From the NCBI RefSeq assembly GCF_019457615.1, contig NZ_CP080414.1, positions 2,602,501 through 2,666,500 of the forward strand: DNA of 64,000 nucleotides, given 5' to 3'. Below are positions 45,175 through 57,984 of this stretch, piece by piece. The notes beneath the pieces were generated by a model, which searched no databases, was not told the origin of the DNA, and was given only the letters and a program-made list of their open reading frames with translations. This stretch comes from Shewanella zhangzhouensis (GTDB taxonomy: Bacteria; Pseudomonadota; Gammaproteobacteria; Enterobacterales; Shewanellaceae). The position numbers and the translations under genes were made by a program. Every line of letters starts with the position of its first letter. The stretch's first letter is position 1.

Positions 45175-46287
45175 TTACTCATCGTCCGAAATGCTAATGG
45201 ATACACCGGTCTGGGGCCCTGTTTTAGCAAGACTGGCACCCACTTTCCGCGCTATTTCCCGGTAAATAGCAGCAATTTCACCCGAAGGTTCGGCAACCAC
45301 TGAGGGATTACCTGCATCCATTCCTTCCCTGATGGCGATGTTTAAGGGCAACGCGCCAAGCAGCGGTACGTGATAGCGCTCAGCAATTTTACTGCCGCCC
45401 AGGGTACCAAAGGGGTGTTCTTTGTGTCCGCAGCTCGGACACAGGTGGAAACTCATGTTTTCAACTATCCCGATGACCGGAATGTTGACCTTATTGAAGA
45501 GACTGATGCCCTTTTTGGCATCAAGCGTGGCGATATCCTGAGGCGTGGTCACCACAACGGCACCGCTTACCGGCACTTTTTGAGACAGCGTCAGTTGGAT
45601 ATCCCCGGTGCCCGGCGGCATATCCACCACCAGATAATCGAGCTCAGGCCAACTGGTTTCATTCACCAGCTGCACCAGAGCACCAGCGGCCATTGGGCCG
45701 CGCCATACTGCCGCCTGCTCATCGTCGAGAATAAAACCGATACTCTGGGCGGCAATACCGTGAGCGTTGGCGGCGGTCATCATTTTGCCGTCGGGGGATA
45801 CAGGTTTAAAATCGGGCACACCCAGCATCAAGGGCACAGAGGGACCATAGATGTCGGCATCGAGAATGCCCACATTGGCACCTTCCGCAGCCAAAGCCAG
45901 AGCCAGGTTTACGGCCGTGGTAGACTTGCCCACCCCGCCCTTGCCCGAGGCAACGGCAATTACGTTTTTGACATTGGGAATAGGAGCTGCATTGGTATTT
46001 CCCGCGTTGGCAGGGACTTGCAGATCGATTTCACACTCAACTTCGTCGATAACATCAAGCTTGGCCAGGGCCTTGGTCAATGTCATTACGGTGTCTTTGT
46101 AAGTGCTTTGGCAGGGGTAAGGATAAACCAAACCGAGTTCGAGACGACGGCCGTTCAAGGCCAGTTTTTGCACCATGCCCGCGCTGACCAATCCTTTACC
46201 CAGCAGAGGCTCCACATGGGCCTCCAACACAGATAACACGGCAGACTTCAGTGGCTCTTCCAGTCGATAATTGTGCTCAGTTAACAC
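45175..46287 (-). CDS. apbC: Fe-S cluster carrier ATPase Mrp/ApbC
   Basis: This 370-residue P-loop protein of the Mrp/NBP35 family delivers Fe-S clusters to target proteins. The deviant Walker A is VASGKGGVGKSTTAVNLALA; the catalytic region is DYLVVDMPPGTGDIQLTLSQ. The cluster-binding CxxC lies in HLCPSCGHKEH. A short N-terminal DUF59-like domain covers about residues 1-90. The start is GTG 46287 with GGGGAGG upstream. It is divergent from metG, a conserved arrangement. Confidence 0.93.
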   Translation of the reverse strand: MLTEHNYRLEEPLKSAVLSVLEAHVEPLLGKGLVSAGMVQKLALNGRRLELGLVYPYPCQSTYKDTVMTLTKALAKLDVIDEVECEIDLQVPANAGNTNAAPIPNVKNVIAVASGKGGVGKSTTAVNLALALAAEGANVGILDADIYGPSVPLMLGVPDFKPVSPDGKMMTAANAHGIAAQSIGFILDDEQAAVWRGPMAAGALVQLVNETSWPELDYLVVDMPPGTGDIQLTLSQKVPVSGAVVVTTPQDIATLDAKKGISLFNKVNIPVIGIVENMSFHLCPSCGHKEHPFGTLGGSKIAERYHVPLLGALPLNIAIREGMDAGNPSVVAEPSGEIAAIYREIARKVGASLAKTGPQTGVSISISDDE

Positions 46288-46449
46288 CCAGTATTACCTC
46301 CCCCGCAAAAATTTGCCCAAGTGTATCAGATATTGCCAAAAAGATGCGTGCACAAATAACTCAATTGCACAGGCATTTGGTGAAAATAGCGCGCGCATCG
46401 GTTAGTATCTAAGCCAATTATTTCGGGACCAACACGATTTTGAGTAAAG

Positions 46450-48477
46450 ATGGCCAATTCACAACGTAAAATCCTTGTCACCAGCGCCCTTCCCTATGCC
46501 AATGGCCCAATCCATTTGGGACACATGCTGGAATACATCCAGACCGATATCTGGTCACGTTTTCAAAAGCTGCGTGGCCATGAGTGTCACTACATTTGCG
46601 CCGACGATGCCCATGGCACACCTATCATGCTCAAGGCACAGCAGCTGGGCATGGCTCCCGAAGAGATGATTGCCCAGGTTAATGTTGAGCATCAGCAGGA
46701 CTTCGCCGACTTCAACGTGGCCTTTGATAACTATCACAGCACCCACAGCGACGAAAACCGCGCGCTGGCGAGCGAGATTTACCTGAAATTGCGCGATGGC
46801 GGCTACATCAAGACCAAGACCATTTCTCAGCTGTTTGACCCTGAAAAGTCGATGTTCCTGCCCGACCGTTTCGTTAAGGGCACCTGTCCCAAGTGTAAGT
46901 CTGAAGATCAGTACGGCGACAACTGCGATGCCTGCGGCGCAACCTACAGCCCAACCGAACTGATAAACCCGCGCTCTGCCGTGAGTGGTGCCACGCCGGT
47001 GATGAAAGAGACTGAGCACTTCTTCTTCGACCTGCCTGCCTTTGAAGGCATGCTCAAAGAATGGACCCGCTCAGGTGCACTGCAATCTGAAATGGCCAAC
47101 AAGCTGGACGAATGGTTCGAACAAGGCCTGCAACAGTGGGACATTACCCGCGATGCGCCTTATTTCGGCTTTGAAATTCCCGATGCACCGGGCAAGTATT
47201 TCTATGTGTGGCTCGATGCCCCTATTGGCTACATGGGCTCATTCAAGAACTTCTGCGACAAGCGCGCAGATATCAACTTCGACGAATTCTGGGCCAAAGA
47301 CTCCAGCGCCGAGGTGTATCACTTTATCGGCAAGGACATTGTGTACTTCCACAGCCTGTTCTGGCCTGCCATGTTGCACGGCGCCGGTTTCCGCCAGCCA
47401 AGCAGCGTTTACGCCCACGGTTATGTGACCGTTAACGGCGCCAAGATGTCCAAGTCCAAGGGCACCTTTATTAAGGCCCGTACCTACCTTGATCATCTGG
47501 ACCCTGAGTACCTGCGTTACTACTACGCGGCCAAGCTCAGTGCCCGTATCGACGATCTGGATTTGAACCTTGAAGACTTCGCCCAGCGGGTGAACTCCGA
47601 CTTGGTTGGCAAGCTGGTCAACCTGGCTTCCCGCACCGCCGGCTTTATCACCAAGCGCTTCGATGGCAAGCTGGCCGCCGTGGCCGACAAGAGCCTGATT
47701 GACAGCTTCCTTGCCAAGCAGGACCTGATTGCCGAATTGTTTGAAACCCGCGAATACGGCAAAGCCATGCGTGAAATCATGGCGCTGGCCGATGTGGCCA
47801 ACGGCTTTGTGGCCGATGCAGCCCCATGGCAGTTGGTGAAACTGGACGACAAGCAGGAAGAAGCCCATCAGGTGTGCTCCAACGCACTGAACCTGTTCCG
47901 TATTCTGGTCACCTACCTGAAGCCTGTGCTGCCGCGCCTTGCCAAAGACGTGGAAGACTTCTTCAGAATGGAACTCACCTGGGATGGTCTTGGCAGCGAT
48001 TTGAGCGGCCATGAAATTGCCCCGTTCAAGCCAATGATGCAGCGAGTGGAGCTGGACAAGGTTGCTGCCATGGTGGAAGCCTCCAAGGAAAACCTGCAAG
48101 CCACTGCAGAGCCAGTTAAAGCAGGCCCGCTGGCCGATGACCCCATCAGCCCCACCATCAGCTACGAAGACTTCGCCAAAATCGATTTGCGTGTAGCGCT
48201 GATTAAAAAGGCCGAAGCCGTACCAGAAGCCGATAAACTGCTGAAACTGCAGCTGGATATCGGCGGTGAAGTGCGTCAGGTGTTTGCCGGTATCAAGTCT
48301 GCTTACAACCCGGAAGATCTGGAAGGCAAACTAACAGTGATGGTAGCGAATCTCGCGCCGCGCAAGATGCGCTTTGGTATGTCCGAAGGCATGGTGCTGG
48401 CAGCAGGCCCTGGCGGTAAAGACCTGTTTGTACTGGAGCCACACGAAGGCGCCCAACCTGGCATGCGCGTTAAGTAA
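46450..48477 (+). CDS. metG: Methionyl-tRNA synthetase
   Basis: This 675-residue class I synthetase has the HIGH box in [19 protein letters not shown]. The zinc knuckle is formed by CPKC and CDAC (about residues 144-162), and KMSKSKGTF is present near residue 336. The C-terminal dimerisation and tRNA-binding domain (about residues 575-675: [20 protein letters not shown]) is fused, as in E. coli. Only a weak ribosome site (GAGTAAAG) precedes the ATG. A terminator follows. Confidence 0.96.
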   Translation: MANSQRKILVTSALPYANGPIHLGHMLEYIQTDIWSRFQKLRGHECHYICADDAHGTPIMLKAQQLGMAPEEMIAQVNVEHQQDFADFNVAFDNYHSTHSDENRALASEIYLKLRDGGYIKTKTISQLFDPEKSMFLPDRFVKGTCPKCKSEDQYGDNCDACGATYSPTELINPRSAVSGATPVMKETEHFFFDLPAFEGMLKEWTRSGALQSEMANKLDEWFEQGLQQWDITRDAPYFGFEIPDAPGKYFYVWLDAPIGYMGSFKNFCDKRADINFDEFWAKDSSAEVYHFIGKDIVYFHSLFWPAMLHGAGFRQPSSVYAHGYVTVNGAKMSKSKGTFIKARTYLDHLDPEYLRYYYAAKLSARIDDLDLNLEDFAQRVNSDLVGKLVNLASRTAGFITKRFDGKLAAVADKSLIDSFLAKQDLIAELFETREYGKAMREIMALADVANGFVADAAPWQLVKLDDKQEEAHQVCSNALNLFRILVTYLKPVLPRLAKDVEDFFRMELTWDGLGSDLSGHEIAPFKPMMQRVELDKVAAMVEASKENLQATAEPVKAGPLADDPISPTISYEDFAKIDLRVALIKKAEAVPEADKLLKLQLDIGGEVRQVFAGIKSAYNPEDLEGKLTVMVANLAPRKMRFGMSEGMVLAAGPGGKDLFVLEPHEGAQPGMRVK

Positions 48478-48519
48478 CTCGCATAAAGTAACTCGCGTGA
48501 CATCAGCGTCATGTTGAAA

Positions 48520-48549
48520 TAAAAAAGGCCGCAATCGTGGCCTTTTTTA
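48520..48549. terminator. Bidirectional terminator
   Basis: AAAAAAGGCC / GGCCTTTTTT with an 8-base loop lies between convergent metG and the Nif3-like gene. Confidence 0.85.
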
Positions 48550-48576
48550 TTTATTCCAGTTGCTGATTGAACCGCC

Positions 48577-49326
48577 TTAAACCGGGTTGTCGATATCGAC
48601 AAAATGATGAGTCAGACTAAACTCACGGCGCAGGTGCTCACCCAAAGCTTCTATGCCATAACGCTCTGTGGCATGGTGACCGGCAGCAAAATAATGAATG
48701 CCCTGCTCTTTGGCGCTGTGGAAGGTGCGCTCTGAAACTTCACCGCTGATAAAGGCATCGACGCCCAGACTCACGGCCAGGTCGATATAGTCCTGGGCAC
48801 CGCCGGTGCACCAGGCAAGGCGCTGTACGGGCTTATCGGCACCAATATGTAAAGGCTCTCGTCCCAGTGCTTTGGCAAGCAATCCGGCAAAGGCCTCACC
48901 ACTGAGCGCCGTATCAAGGCTTCCCCCCCACAGCAAGCCATCGCCTGCGGCTTCAAACGCCTCGGCATCCAGAATGCCCATACGGCGGCCAAGGGTGGCG
49001 TTATTCCCAACCACAGGGTGCGCATCCAGCGGCAGGTGATAACCAAAGAGGTTAATATCATGGGCCAGCAATGCCTTGATACGGCGCTGTTTCATACCCA
49101 CCAACACGTCCGGCTCGTTTTTCCAGAAAAAGCCATGGTGGACCAATATGGCATCGGCCTTAAGTTCTATGGCACGTTCAACCAACGCCTGACAGGCCGT
49201 CACTCCAGTGACTATGGTTTGGATCTCGGCCTTGCCCTCGACCTGCAGCCCATTGGGGGCGTAGTCCTTGAATCTTCCGGTTTGTAAAAAGTCGGCCAGA
49301 TACTGGCCCAAAACGTTGCGCTCCAT
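48577..49326 (-). CDS. Nif3-like dinuclear metal-centre protein (YbgI)
   Basis: This 249-residue cytosolic hexameric protein of the NIF3/DUF34 family has metal ligands in ILVHHGFFWKNEP and LFGYHLPLDAHPVVGNN near the N-terminus and GHHATERYGIEAL near the C-terminus. Its biochemical role is not settled. ATG 49326 has TTGGAGG close by; the frame extends to 49356 without similarity. Confidence 0.93.
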   Translation of the reverse strand: MERNVLGQYLADFLQTGRFKDYAPNGLQVEGKAEIQTIVTGVTACQALVERAIELKADAILVHHGFFWKNEPDVLVGMKQRRIKALLAHDINLFGYHLPLDAHPVVGNNATLGRRMGILDAEAFEAAGDGLLWGGSLDTALSGEAFAGLLAKALGREPLHIGADKPVQRLAWCTGGAQDYIDLAVSLGVDAFISGEVSERTFHSAKEQGIHYFAAGHHATERYGIEALGEHLRREFSLTHHFVDIDNPV

Positions 49327-49510
49327 GGCGCCTCCAAAACTGTATTTAACTCTCAAGAGGTTAATGTCAAAGTGTACTTATCCAGATTTTGGGGTCAATC
49401 GGTGCCGGACCTGCCTGTGTTTGCCGGTGAAAAATTGGACAAGACAGACATCCGCTTTTACTATGTCCGGGTAACCCAAACAACCATAGACGACAACAGG
49501 TTATATCAAT

Positions 49511-49897
49511 ATGTCTAACATGACCAAAGAAGAGGTGATCTCAGCCCTGGAGGCTGCGCTGGAGCAAGCCGAAGGCCGTAAGGTAAGCATTGAACAGAAA
49601 GGAAGCTGGTTCAAAATTGATGGTGGCAAGTCCCTGCGTTTCGCCGAGCTGGAAGCCATGCTGGCTGAGCACAGCGGCAATGCGGCCAACACGCCCAAAG
49701 CGCCCAAATCAGAGCCAGCTGTGAAAGCTGCACCAAAGGTAAAAGCCGAGCCCAAGGCTACAGCCAAACCTAAGACTGCGCCCAAAGCTGCAGCCAAGCC
49801 CGCTGCCAACCCAGGCTCAGGAGGTCTGCTGCCAAAAGACCTGTGGAAACAGCAACTGCTGGCCAAGGGCAACACCCTGCCCCGCGGCGTAAAATAA
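49511..49897 (+). CDS. Ala/Lys/Pro-rich protein of unknown function
   Basis: This 128-residue protein has three parts. A conserved-looking N-terminal domain (residues 1-55; EEVISALEAALEQAEGRKVS) contains two helices and a strand pair. A low-complexity basic linker (about 60-100) is built from Ala, Lys and Pro. A short C-terminal motif, GGLLPKDLWKQQLLAKGNTL, follows. There is no signal peptide. The linker resembles those of flexible nucleic-acid- or ribosome-binding proteins, but that is only a visual impression. A terminator follows. I do not recognise the family. Confidence 0.65.
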   Translation: MSNMTKEEVISALEAALEQAEGRKVSIEQKGSWFKIDGGKSLRFAELEAMLAEHSGNAANTPKAPKSEPAVKAAPKVKAEPKATAKPKTAPKAAAKPAANPGSGGLLPKDLWKQQLLAKGNTLPRGVK

Positions 49898-49938
49898 ACT
49901 CTCGTTTATACGCGGCTATCCTGTGGCCAAGCGCACAG

Positions 49939-49966
49939 CAAAAAGCCCGGCAATGCCGGGCTTTCA
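49939..49966. terminator. Bidirectional terminator
   Basis: AAAAGCCCGGC / GCCGGGCTTT with a 3-base loop lies between the AKP-rich protein gene and the convergent glycine-zipper gene. Confidence 0.8.
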
Positions 49967-49991
49967 TTATTTAAATGGTATTAACCCACAA

Positions 49992-50459
49992 TCACATGGC
50001 TCTATCGACCCTGACCATGCCCTGAAGGTACACCACGCGTACCTCATCACCCGCGTTGAAGGGCATGCCTGAGTCTTCGTCCTGCAAAATCATAATTTGC
50101 GAGTCGTCTTCCTGGCGAATCATCAGCTCAATCAGACGAAGCTCACGATACCTGTCGCCTCCGGCCTGATTGGCAATAGCCCCGCCCAGTAAGGCACCGA
50201 GGACTGTCGCCACATCCTGCCCTGAGCCGCCGCCAAACTGATGACCAATCACACCGCCGAGCAAAGCGCCACCGAAGGTTCGCCAGCCGCGATGCTGATC
50301 AGCCACTAATTCCTGCTGCGTGAGTCGACGCACTGAGATCACCTCTCCATAAAGCACGTTTTCGACCGGCATCGCCTGATTACGCTCGTAACCGGCGGTC
50401 ACCGAGCCGGAGAAACATGCTGCCAAAAGCATCAGACAACAGAGTGCAGGTTTCCACAT
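49992..50459 (-). CDS. Glycine-zipper outer-membrane (lipo)protein, SlyB-like
   Basis: This 155-residue exported protein has two glycine-zipper helices (about residues 60-105: FGGALLGGVIGHQFGGGSGQ; VLGALLGGAIANQAGG), the 2TM pattern of SlyB/Pcp proteins. The N-terminus has a possible lipobox LAAC at residues 12-15, but the leader would be short, and SVTA (18-21) is an alternative signal-peptidase-I site; I cannot decide. The C-terminal part is a soluble beta-like domain. The role is probably envelope integrity. The gene is divergent from aat. Confidence 0.8.
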   Translation of the reverse strand: MWKPALCCLMLLAACFSGSVTAGYERNQAMPVENVLYGEVISVRRLTQQELVADQHRGWRTFGGALLGGVIGHQFGGGSGQDVATVLGALLGGAIANQAGGDRYRELRLIELMIRQEDDSQIMILQDEDSGMPFNAGDEVRVVYLQGMVRVDRAM

Positions 50460-50510
50460 AATCCAATTTCCGCTACTTTATTAGGATGAACCCTTTGATA
50501 GTACGCCTTT

Positions 50511-51221
50511 GTGAACGGCCTGTCTTTTATCGATGATGAACAGATAAGATTTCCTTCCCCCGAGCTGGCCTTGTCCGAGCCCAATGGGCTGCTGGCTATC
50601 GGCGGCTCCCTGCATCCCAAGCGTTTGCTGGCCGCGTACTATGATGGCATTTTCCCCTGGTTCAACGCCGAGGACCCTATTCTGTGGTGGTCACCAGACC
50701 CCAGAGCTATCTTTCTCCCCGGTGAGCTTAAAATCAGTCGCAGTCTTAAGAAGAGCCTTAAAAAACGCCCATGGCGCATCACCATCAATCATGCCTTTGC
50801 CGATGTGATGGCCGGCTGTGCTCAGCCCCGTAAAAAACAGCGTGATACCTGGATAACCCAGGAAATTCAGCTCGCCTACCTTGAGATGCACAGCCAGGGA
50901 CATGCTCACTCGCTTGAAGTGTGGATGGAAGACCGCCTGGTTGGTGGTCTTTACGGGCTTGCCGTAGGAAAAGTGTTTTGTGGTGAGTCTATGTTCCATC
51001 GGGAAACAGATGCGTCCAAGCTCGCGATGATGGCGCTGCATCAGCATTTGCTGCAGCATGATTTTAAGCTGCTGGATGCACAGATCATGAATCCGCACCT
51101 CGAAAGTCTTGGCGCCCGCGAAGTCAGCCGGACGGCATTCCTTTCGCTGCTTAAACGTTACCGGGACGAACCCGTCGCCAAAAGCTGCTGGCTGCCCAAG
51201 GAGATGCCAATTGGAGAGTAG
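50511..51221 (+). CDS. aat: Leucyl/phenylalanyl-tRNA-protein transferase
   Basis: This 236-residue enzyme adds Leu or Phe from charged tRNA to N-terminal Lys or Arg, creating N-degrons for ClpS-ClpAP. Conserved motifs are [40 protein letters not shown] and [20 protein letters not shown]. The start is GTG 50511; there is no strong ribosome site. It overlaps the following bpt gene by 11 bases. Confidence 0.95.
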   Translation: MNGLSFIDDEQIRFPSPELALSEPNGLLAIGGSLHPKRLLAAYYDGIFPWFNAEDPILWWSPDPRAIFLPGELKISRSLKKSLKKRPWRITINHAFADVMAGCAQPRKKQRDTWITQEIQLAYLEMHSQGHAHSLEVWMEDRLVGGLYGLAVGKVFCGESMFHRETDASKLAMMALHQHLLQHDFKLLDAQIMNPHLESLGAREVSRTAFLSLLKRYRDEPVAKSCWLPKEMPIGE

Positions 51222-51924
51222 TACCCACGTCAGCGTTGGGATAAGCCAGCTGTTCCAATGCAGTTACCTAGAGGAGCAACAGGAACAGCTGCTCATTATT
51301 CAGGAGCCTTTTCTTGACCCCCTATTGTTTGAGCGACTACTGCAGCTGGGTTTCAGACGCAGTGGTGATGCCATTTATAAGCCCCGTTGCCCCAGTTGCA
51401 GTGCATGTATCGCCCTCAGAGTGCCGGTACGCACTTTCCAGCCATCCAAGCGGCAGAAGCGAACCCTCGCCAAAAATAAGGACCTCACGGTTCACTGGGT
51501 AAATGAGAGCAGCGACGAGCACTATGCCCTCTACGAAAAATATATCAATCTCAGACACTTTGATGGCCCCATGTTTCCGGCAAGCAGAGATCAATACGAG
51601 CATTTTGTCCTGTGTGACTGGGCACCGCCGGGATTTGTAGAATTACGACTTGAGGGAAAGTTACTCGCGGTTGCCGTGACCGATGTGCTGCCAACCAGCC
51701 TGTCGGCCATATACAGTTTCTTTGACCCTGACTTTGATGCCAGGTCCCTTGGCAGCCAGCTGATATTGACTCAGATGGCGCTGGCAGCCGACATGGACAA
51801 AACCTTTGTTTATCTTGGCTATCAAATCGATGCCAACCGGAAAATGTGTTACAAGCGACTCTATCGCCCCTATCAAATCCTCACCCAGAACGGCTGGGAG
51901 TTTCATACCGACGCCAACGTCTGA
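51211..51924 (+). CDS. bpt: Aspartate/glutamate leucyltransferase Bpt
   Basis: This 237-residue enzyme transfers Leu to N-terminal Asp or Glu. Conserved cysteines lie in [17 protein letters not shown], and the GNAT-like C-terminal domain has [20 protein letters not shown] and [15 protein letters not shown]. The start is TTG 51211, because AAGGAG lies 7 bases upstream and the protein then has the family length; the open frame to 51109 is inside aat. With aat, infA and clpA-clpS it forms an N-degron cluster. Confidence 0.94.
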   Translation: MESSTHVSVGISQLFQCSYLEEQQEQLLIIQEPFLDPLLFERLLQLGFRRSGDAIYKPRCPSCSACIALRVPVRTFQPSKRQKRTLAKNKDLTVHWVNESSDEHYALYEKYINLRHFDGPMFPASRDQYEHFVLCDWAPPGFVELRLEGKLLAVAVTDVLPTSLSAIYSFFDPDFDARSLGSQLILTQMALAADMDKTFVYLGYQIDANRKMCYKRLYRPYQILTQNGWEFHTDANV

Positions 51925-52019
51925 TTATCTCGGCTTTACCGTGCTTATATCCCAGTGCGCCCTTTACAGTCAGGGGAAATTGCGGCATGATACGCCCGTT
52001 TTTCATCTTTGAAGGCTAA

Positions 52020-52253
<234 letters not shown>

Positions 52254-52267
52254 TTTGCCCTTCAAAA

Positions 52268-52297
52268 TAAAAAACCCGGAACATCCGGGTTTTTTTG
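52268..52297. terminator. Bidirectional terminator
   Basis: AAAAAACCCGG / CCGGGTTTTTTT with a 5-base loop lies between convergent infA and clpA. Confidence 0.87.
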
Positions 52298-52321
52298 TTG
52301 GTCTCAGAGGCCAGGGCCACC

Positions 52322-54583
52322 TCAGGTGACCTTCTCTAAACGCTCGGCAGTAATAACGATTTCCCCGTCTTTGGCATCGACATGTGCCATGCCGCCATGC
52401 TCCAGTTCGCCAAAGAGGATTTCATCGGCCAGAGGCCGTTTAATCAAATCTTTGACTACCCGGGCCATGGGTCTGGCGCCCATAGCTTTGTCGTAACCCT
52501 TCTCGGCGAGCAGGGTTCTGGCTTCATCACTGACCATCAGCGTTACCCGCTTCGCATCAAGCTGTGCCTGCAACTCGGTCAGGAACTTGTCCACCACCTT
52601 GGCGATAATGGTCAAATCCAGGTGGTTGAACCAAATGATGGAGTCGAGACGGTTACGGAATTCAGGCGAGAACACCCGGTTGATTTCCGACATGGCATCG
52701 TGGCTGTGATCCTGCTGTTTAAAGCCAATGGATTTACGCACAGTTTCCTGCACACCGGCGTTGGTGGTCATGACCAGTGTCACATGGCGGAAGTCCGCCT
52801 TACGGCCGTTGTTATCGGTGAGGGTCCCGTGATCCATCACCTGCAGCAGCAGGTTATAGACATCCGGATGCGCCTTTTCAATTTCATCCAGCAGTACCAC
52901 GCAGTGAGGCTGCTTAATCACGGCATCGGTCAGCAAACCGCCCTGATCGTAGCCCACATAGCCTGGAGGGGCGCCAATGAGCCGAGATACTGTGTGCGCT
53001 TCCATGTACTCAGACATATCAAAACGCACCAGCTTGAGCCCCAAGCACTTGGCAAGCTGATTGGTGACCTCGGTTTTACCCACACCGGTTGGCCCTGCAA
53101 AGAGGAAGCTGCCCACAGGTTTGTTGTCGGCGCCCAGGCCACTGCGTGACAAACGGATAGCCGCACTCAAGCTCTCAATGGCTTTATCCTGGCCAAAGAC
53201 CACCATCTTGAGGTTACGCTCAAGGTTCTTGAGCATGTCCTTATCAGAGGTGGACACAGACTTTTCAGGAATACGGGCAATCTTGGCGATAATGGCCTCA
53301 ATTTCCGCCTGGCCTATGGTCTTTCTCCGTTTACTGGCCGGTTGCATCGCCATACGAGCCCCCGCCTCATCTATCACATCAATGGCCTTGTCCGGCAAAT
53401 GCCGGTCATTAATGTGTTTGGCGCTGAGCTCTGCCGCACAGGCAAGGGCAGCCTGGGTGTAACGTACCCCATGATGTTCTTCGTACTTGCTCTTTAGCCC
53501 CATCAAAATCTTGGTGGTTTCGGCCACCGACGGCTCGTTGATGTCTATCTTCTGGAAGCGCCGTGCCAGTGCCCGGTCTTTCTCAAAAATACTCTGGTAT
53601 TCCTGAAAGGTGGTGGAGCCCATGCAGCGCAAGGTGCCACTTGAAAGCAGCGGTTTGAGCAAATTGGAGGCATCCATCACCCCGCCGGATGCGGCGCCCG
53701 CACCTATGATGGTGTGTATTTCATCAATAAAGAGAATCGCGTGCTTATCGGCTGTGAGTTCTTTAAGCAGGCTCTTAAACCGCTTTTCAAAATCGCCGCG
53801 ATATTTGGTACCGGCAAGCAGCGCGCCGAGATCCAGTGAATATACGGTGGCATCACGCATGACTTCGGGCACATCATCATTGACGATACGATACGCCAAA
53901 CCCTCAGCGATGGCGGTTTTACCCACGCCCGCTTCACCGACAAGCAAAGGATTGTTTTTACGGCGACGACACAGAATCTGTATCGAGCGCTCGATTTCGT
54001 TGTCACGGCCGATGAGCGGGTCAATCACCCCCTGTGCAGCCAATAAATTCAGGTTGGCCGCAAACTGCGACAACATGCTGCGCTGCTCTTCGCCCTGCTC
54101 AGAATGGTCTTCAATGCGTTCCTGCTCGGATTCCTGAGGTGCATCTTCACTCTTTGAAAACCCATGGGAGATGTAATTGACCACGTCGAGGCGGGTAATG
54201 TCGCTGCGGCGAAGTAAATACACAGCTTGAGACTCTTGCTCGCTGAAAATTGCCACAAGGACATTGGCACCTGTGACTTCGTTGCGGCCGGAGGATTGGA
54301 CGTGAAACACTGCACGCTGTAACACCCGTTGAAACCCGAGTGTGGGCTGGGTTTCCCTGTCATCATCGGGATCGGTAATGACAGGCGTTGTTTGCGAAAT
54401 AAAGGTAGCGACTTCTTCCCTGAGTTTGTCGATGTTGGCACCGCAGGCAACCAAGGCATCCTGGGCCGATGGATTGTCGATAAGCGCGAGCAGTAAGTGC
54501 TCTACTGTCATGTATTCATGGCGGGCATCCCTTGCCTGCTGAAACGCCAGATTCAACGTCACTTCAAGATCTTTGTTCAGCAT
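52322..54583 (-). CDS. clpA: ATP-dependent protease ATPase subunit ClpA
   Basis: This 753-residue unfoldase has an N-domain that binds ClpS (residues 1-145) and two AAA+ modules with Walker [14 protein letters not shown] and [10 protein letters not shown]. Walker B sites are [12 protein letters not shown] and [13 protein letters not shown]. The ClpP-docking loop is [10 protein letters not shown], an IGF version of the usual IGL. AGGGGG lies 7 bases before the ATG. It is 48 bases downstream of clpS and probably cotranscribed with it. Confidence 0.96.
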   Translation of the reverse strand: MLNKDLEVTLNLAFQQARDARHEYMTVEHLLLALIDNPSAQDALVACGANIDKLREEVATFISQTTPVITDPDDDRETQPTLGFQRVLQRAVFHVQSSGRNEVTGANVLVAIFSEQESQAVYLLRRSDITRLDVVNYISHGFSKSEDAPQESEQERIEDHSEQGEEQRSMLSQFAANLNLLAAQGVIDPLIGRDNEIERSIQILCRRRKNNPLLVGEAGVGKTAIAEGLAYRIVNDDVPEVMRDATVYSLDLGALLAGTKYRGDFEKRFKSLLKELTADKHAILFIDEIHTIIGAGAASGGVMDASNLLKPLLSSGTLRCMGSTTFQEYQSIFEKDRALARRFQKIDINEPSVAETTKILMGLKSKYEEHHGVRYTQAALACAAELSAKHINDRHLPDKAIDVIDEAGARMAMQPASKRRKTIGQAEIEAIIAKIARIPEKSVSTSDKDMLKNLERNLKMVVFGQDKAIESLSAAIRLSRSGLGADNKPVGSFLFAGPTGVGKTEVTNQLAKCLGLKLVRFDMSEYMEAHTVSRLIGAPPGYVGYDQGGLLTDAVIKQPHCVVLLDEIEKAHPDVYNLLLQVMDHGTLTDNNGRKADFRHVTLVMTTNAGVQETVRKSIGFKQQDHSHDAMSEINRVFSPEFRNRLDSIIWFNHLDLTIIAKVVDKFLTELQAQLDAKRVTLMVSDEARTLLAEKGYDKAMGARPMARVVKDLIKRPLADEILFGELEHGGMAHVDAKDGEIVITAERLEKVT

Positions 54584-54631
54584 AAATACCCCCTAAAACT
54601 GCTGCTAAAGCGCACGGAAAGACTTAATGCT

Positions 54632-54940
54632 TTAGGCTTTCTCCAAAGAACACAGTAATGGGTGTTGGTTTTGCCTGGCAAACTGATTTACCTGGGCAAC
54701 CTTGGTTTCGGCAATGCCGAAAGGAAACACACCACATACCGCCTTACCCTGATGATGGATTTGCAACATGATTTCTGTTGCCTGATGCTCATTCATCTTG
54801 AAGAACAGCTGAAGTACTTCTACCACAAAATCCATGGGGGTGTAATCGTCATTATTCAGGATCACCTTATACATGGACGGCGGCATCAGTTTTGTATCGG
54901 CACGCTCGACAACTCTTTCTATATTTCCTGCTTTTGCCAT
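54632..54940 (-). CDS. clpS: ClpS adaptor protein
   Basis: This 102-residue adaptor delivers N-degron substrates to ClpA. The core is [20 protein letters not shown], the substrate pocket is formed by the D-D-Y/TPM stretch and the ClpA-contacting His is in [15 protein letters not shown]. The flexible N-terminal tail is present. A PdhR-like palindrome lies 34 bases upstream. It is divergent from cspD. Confidence 0.95.
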   Translation of the reverse strand: MAKAGNIERVVERADTKLMPPSMYKVILNNDDYTPMDFVVEVLQLFFKMNEHQATEIMLQIHHQGKAVCGVFPFGIAETKVAQVNQFARQNQHPLLCSLEKA

Positions 54941-54973
54941 ATAGCAATATTAGCCTCTCAAATACAGTGCACC

Positions 54974-54990
54974 AACTGGCCTGACCAATT
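54974..54990. promoter_or_regulatory. PdhR/LldR-like palindrome upstream of clpS
   Basis: On the minus strand AATTGGTCAGGCCAGTT approximates the GntR-type box AATTGGTC-N-GACCAATT, with two mismatches in the right arm. It could be coincidence. Confidence 0.25.
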
Positions 54991-55035
54991 GATACCACTT
55001 AATTAAGCAGATGTTGCCTCTTTGTTAATTTTAGC

Positions 55036-55064
55036 TTGACATCCGCTTTTAACGCTTTCATTCT
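55036..55064 (+). promoter_or_regulatory. Promoter of cspD
   Basis: A perfect -35 TTGACA (55036-55041), 17-base spacer and weaker -10 CATTCT (55059-55064). Transcription would start near 55071 with a leader of about 75 bases. Confidence 0.55.
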
Positions 55065-55145
55065 GTTCAACGAAGCGGAGTTAGGAACCCGCTTAATTGG
55101 TTTTACTATCTTACTGGGAAGTAGACAACAGAAGGAAGTGGAAGT

Positions 55146-55352
55146 ATGGCAAGCGGGACTGTTAAATGGTTCAACAACGCCAAAGGATTCGGGTTTATTT
55201 GCCCTGATGAAGGTGGTGAAGATGTATTTGCCCATTATTCAACTATCGAAATGGAAGGCTATCGAACTCTAAAAGCAGGCCAACCAGTCCAGTTCGAAGT
55301 TGAGCAAGGTCCAAAGGGGATGCACGCTTCAGCAATCACACCTGCTCGATGA
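55146..55352 (+). CDS. cspD: Cold-shock-domain protein CspD
   Basis: This 68-residue single-domain OB-fold protein has RNP1 KGFGFI and RNP2 DVFAHYS. The sequence [20 protein letters not shown] and the position beside clpS favour CspD, which in E. coli binds single-stranded DNA and inhibits replication in stationary phase. GGAAG lies near the ATG. A terminator follows directly. Confidence 0.92.
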   Translation: MASGTVKWFNNAKGFGFICPDEGGEDVFAHYSTIEMEGYRTLKAGQPVQFEVEQGPKGMHASAITPAR

Positions 55353-55371
55353 TGCGTCGAAAGGTAAAGTT

Positions 55372-55402
55372 AAAAAGGCAGGAATAATTTCCTGCCTTTT
55401 TA
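55372..55402 (+). terminator. Terminator of cspD
   Basis: AAAAAGGCAGGA / TCCTGCCTTTTT has a short loop. Confidence 0.85.
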
Positions 55403-55444
55403 TTTTCTGTTCTTATTCCTGCCATTTATTTTATAACACCCATT

Positions 55445-55472
55445 AAAAAGGAGAGCCTGAGCTCTCCTTTTT
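55445..55472 (-). terminator. Terminator of icd
   Basis: Read leftwards, AAAAAGGAGAGC / GCTCTCCTTTTT with a 4-base loop lies 17 bases after the icd stop. Confidence 0.85.
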
Positions 55473-55488
55473 CAGCGACTGACTATGC

Positions 55489-57747
<2,259 letters not shown>

Positions 57748-57802
57748 TTATAGTTTTTATTCGATAAGCACGGCGAGCAGCATAAGCACCTGACTTCACC
57801 GC

Positions 57803-57959
57803 GCGGTAACCTGTCGTCCTGGGGTTACCGCAAAGCTGGGATGCCGATATGGGCATGGATCACATTTTGATGGCCGACATCATAGTGCATTCGGCCCAAT
57901 ATTCAAATTCCACTTAGGGCGAACAGGGGTTACCCTATACCCAGGTAACTGTACAGTTA
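57803..57959. promoter_or_regulatory. icd-rluE intergenic repeats
   Basis: GCGGTAACC (57803-57811) and GGTTACCGC (57823-57831) form perfect 9-base arms. A second pair, GGTTACC (57928-57934) and GGTAACT (57944-57950), lies 100 bases on. It runs into the perfect 14-base palindrome TAACTGTACAGTTA (57946-57959). The binding protein is unknown. Confidence 0.4.
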
Positions 57960-57984
57960 GATCTACAAAGGAAATTCACACGCC

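Noticed and set aside
45370..46236. 288-codon open frame opposite mrp/apbC
   Set aside because: Antisense shadow; the minus-strand gene has P-loop and CxxC motifs.
57946..57959. LexA box in TAACTGTACAGTTA
   Set aside because: LexA boxes need CTG-N10-CAG; here CTGT and ACAG are adjacent with no spacer.
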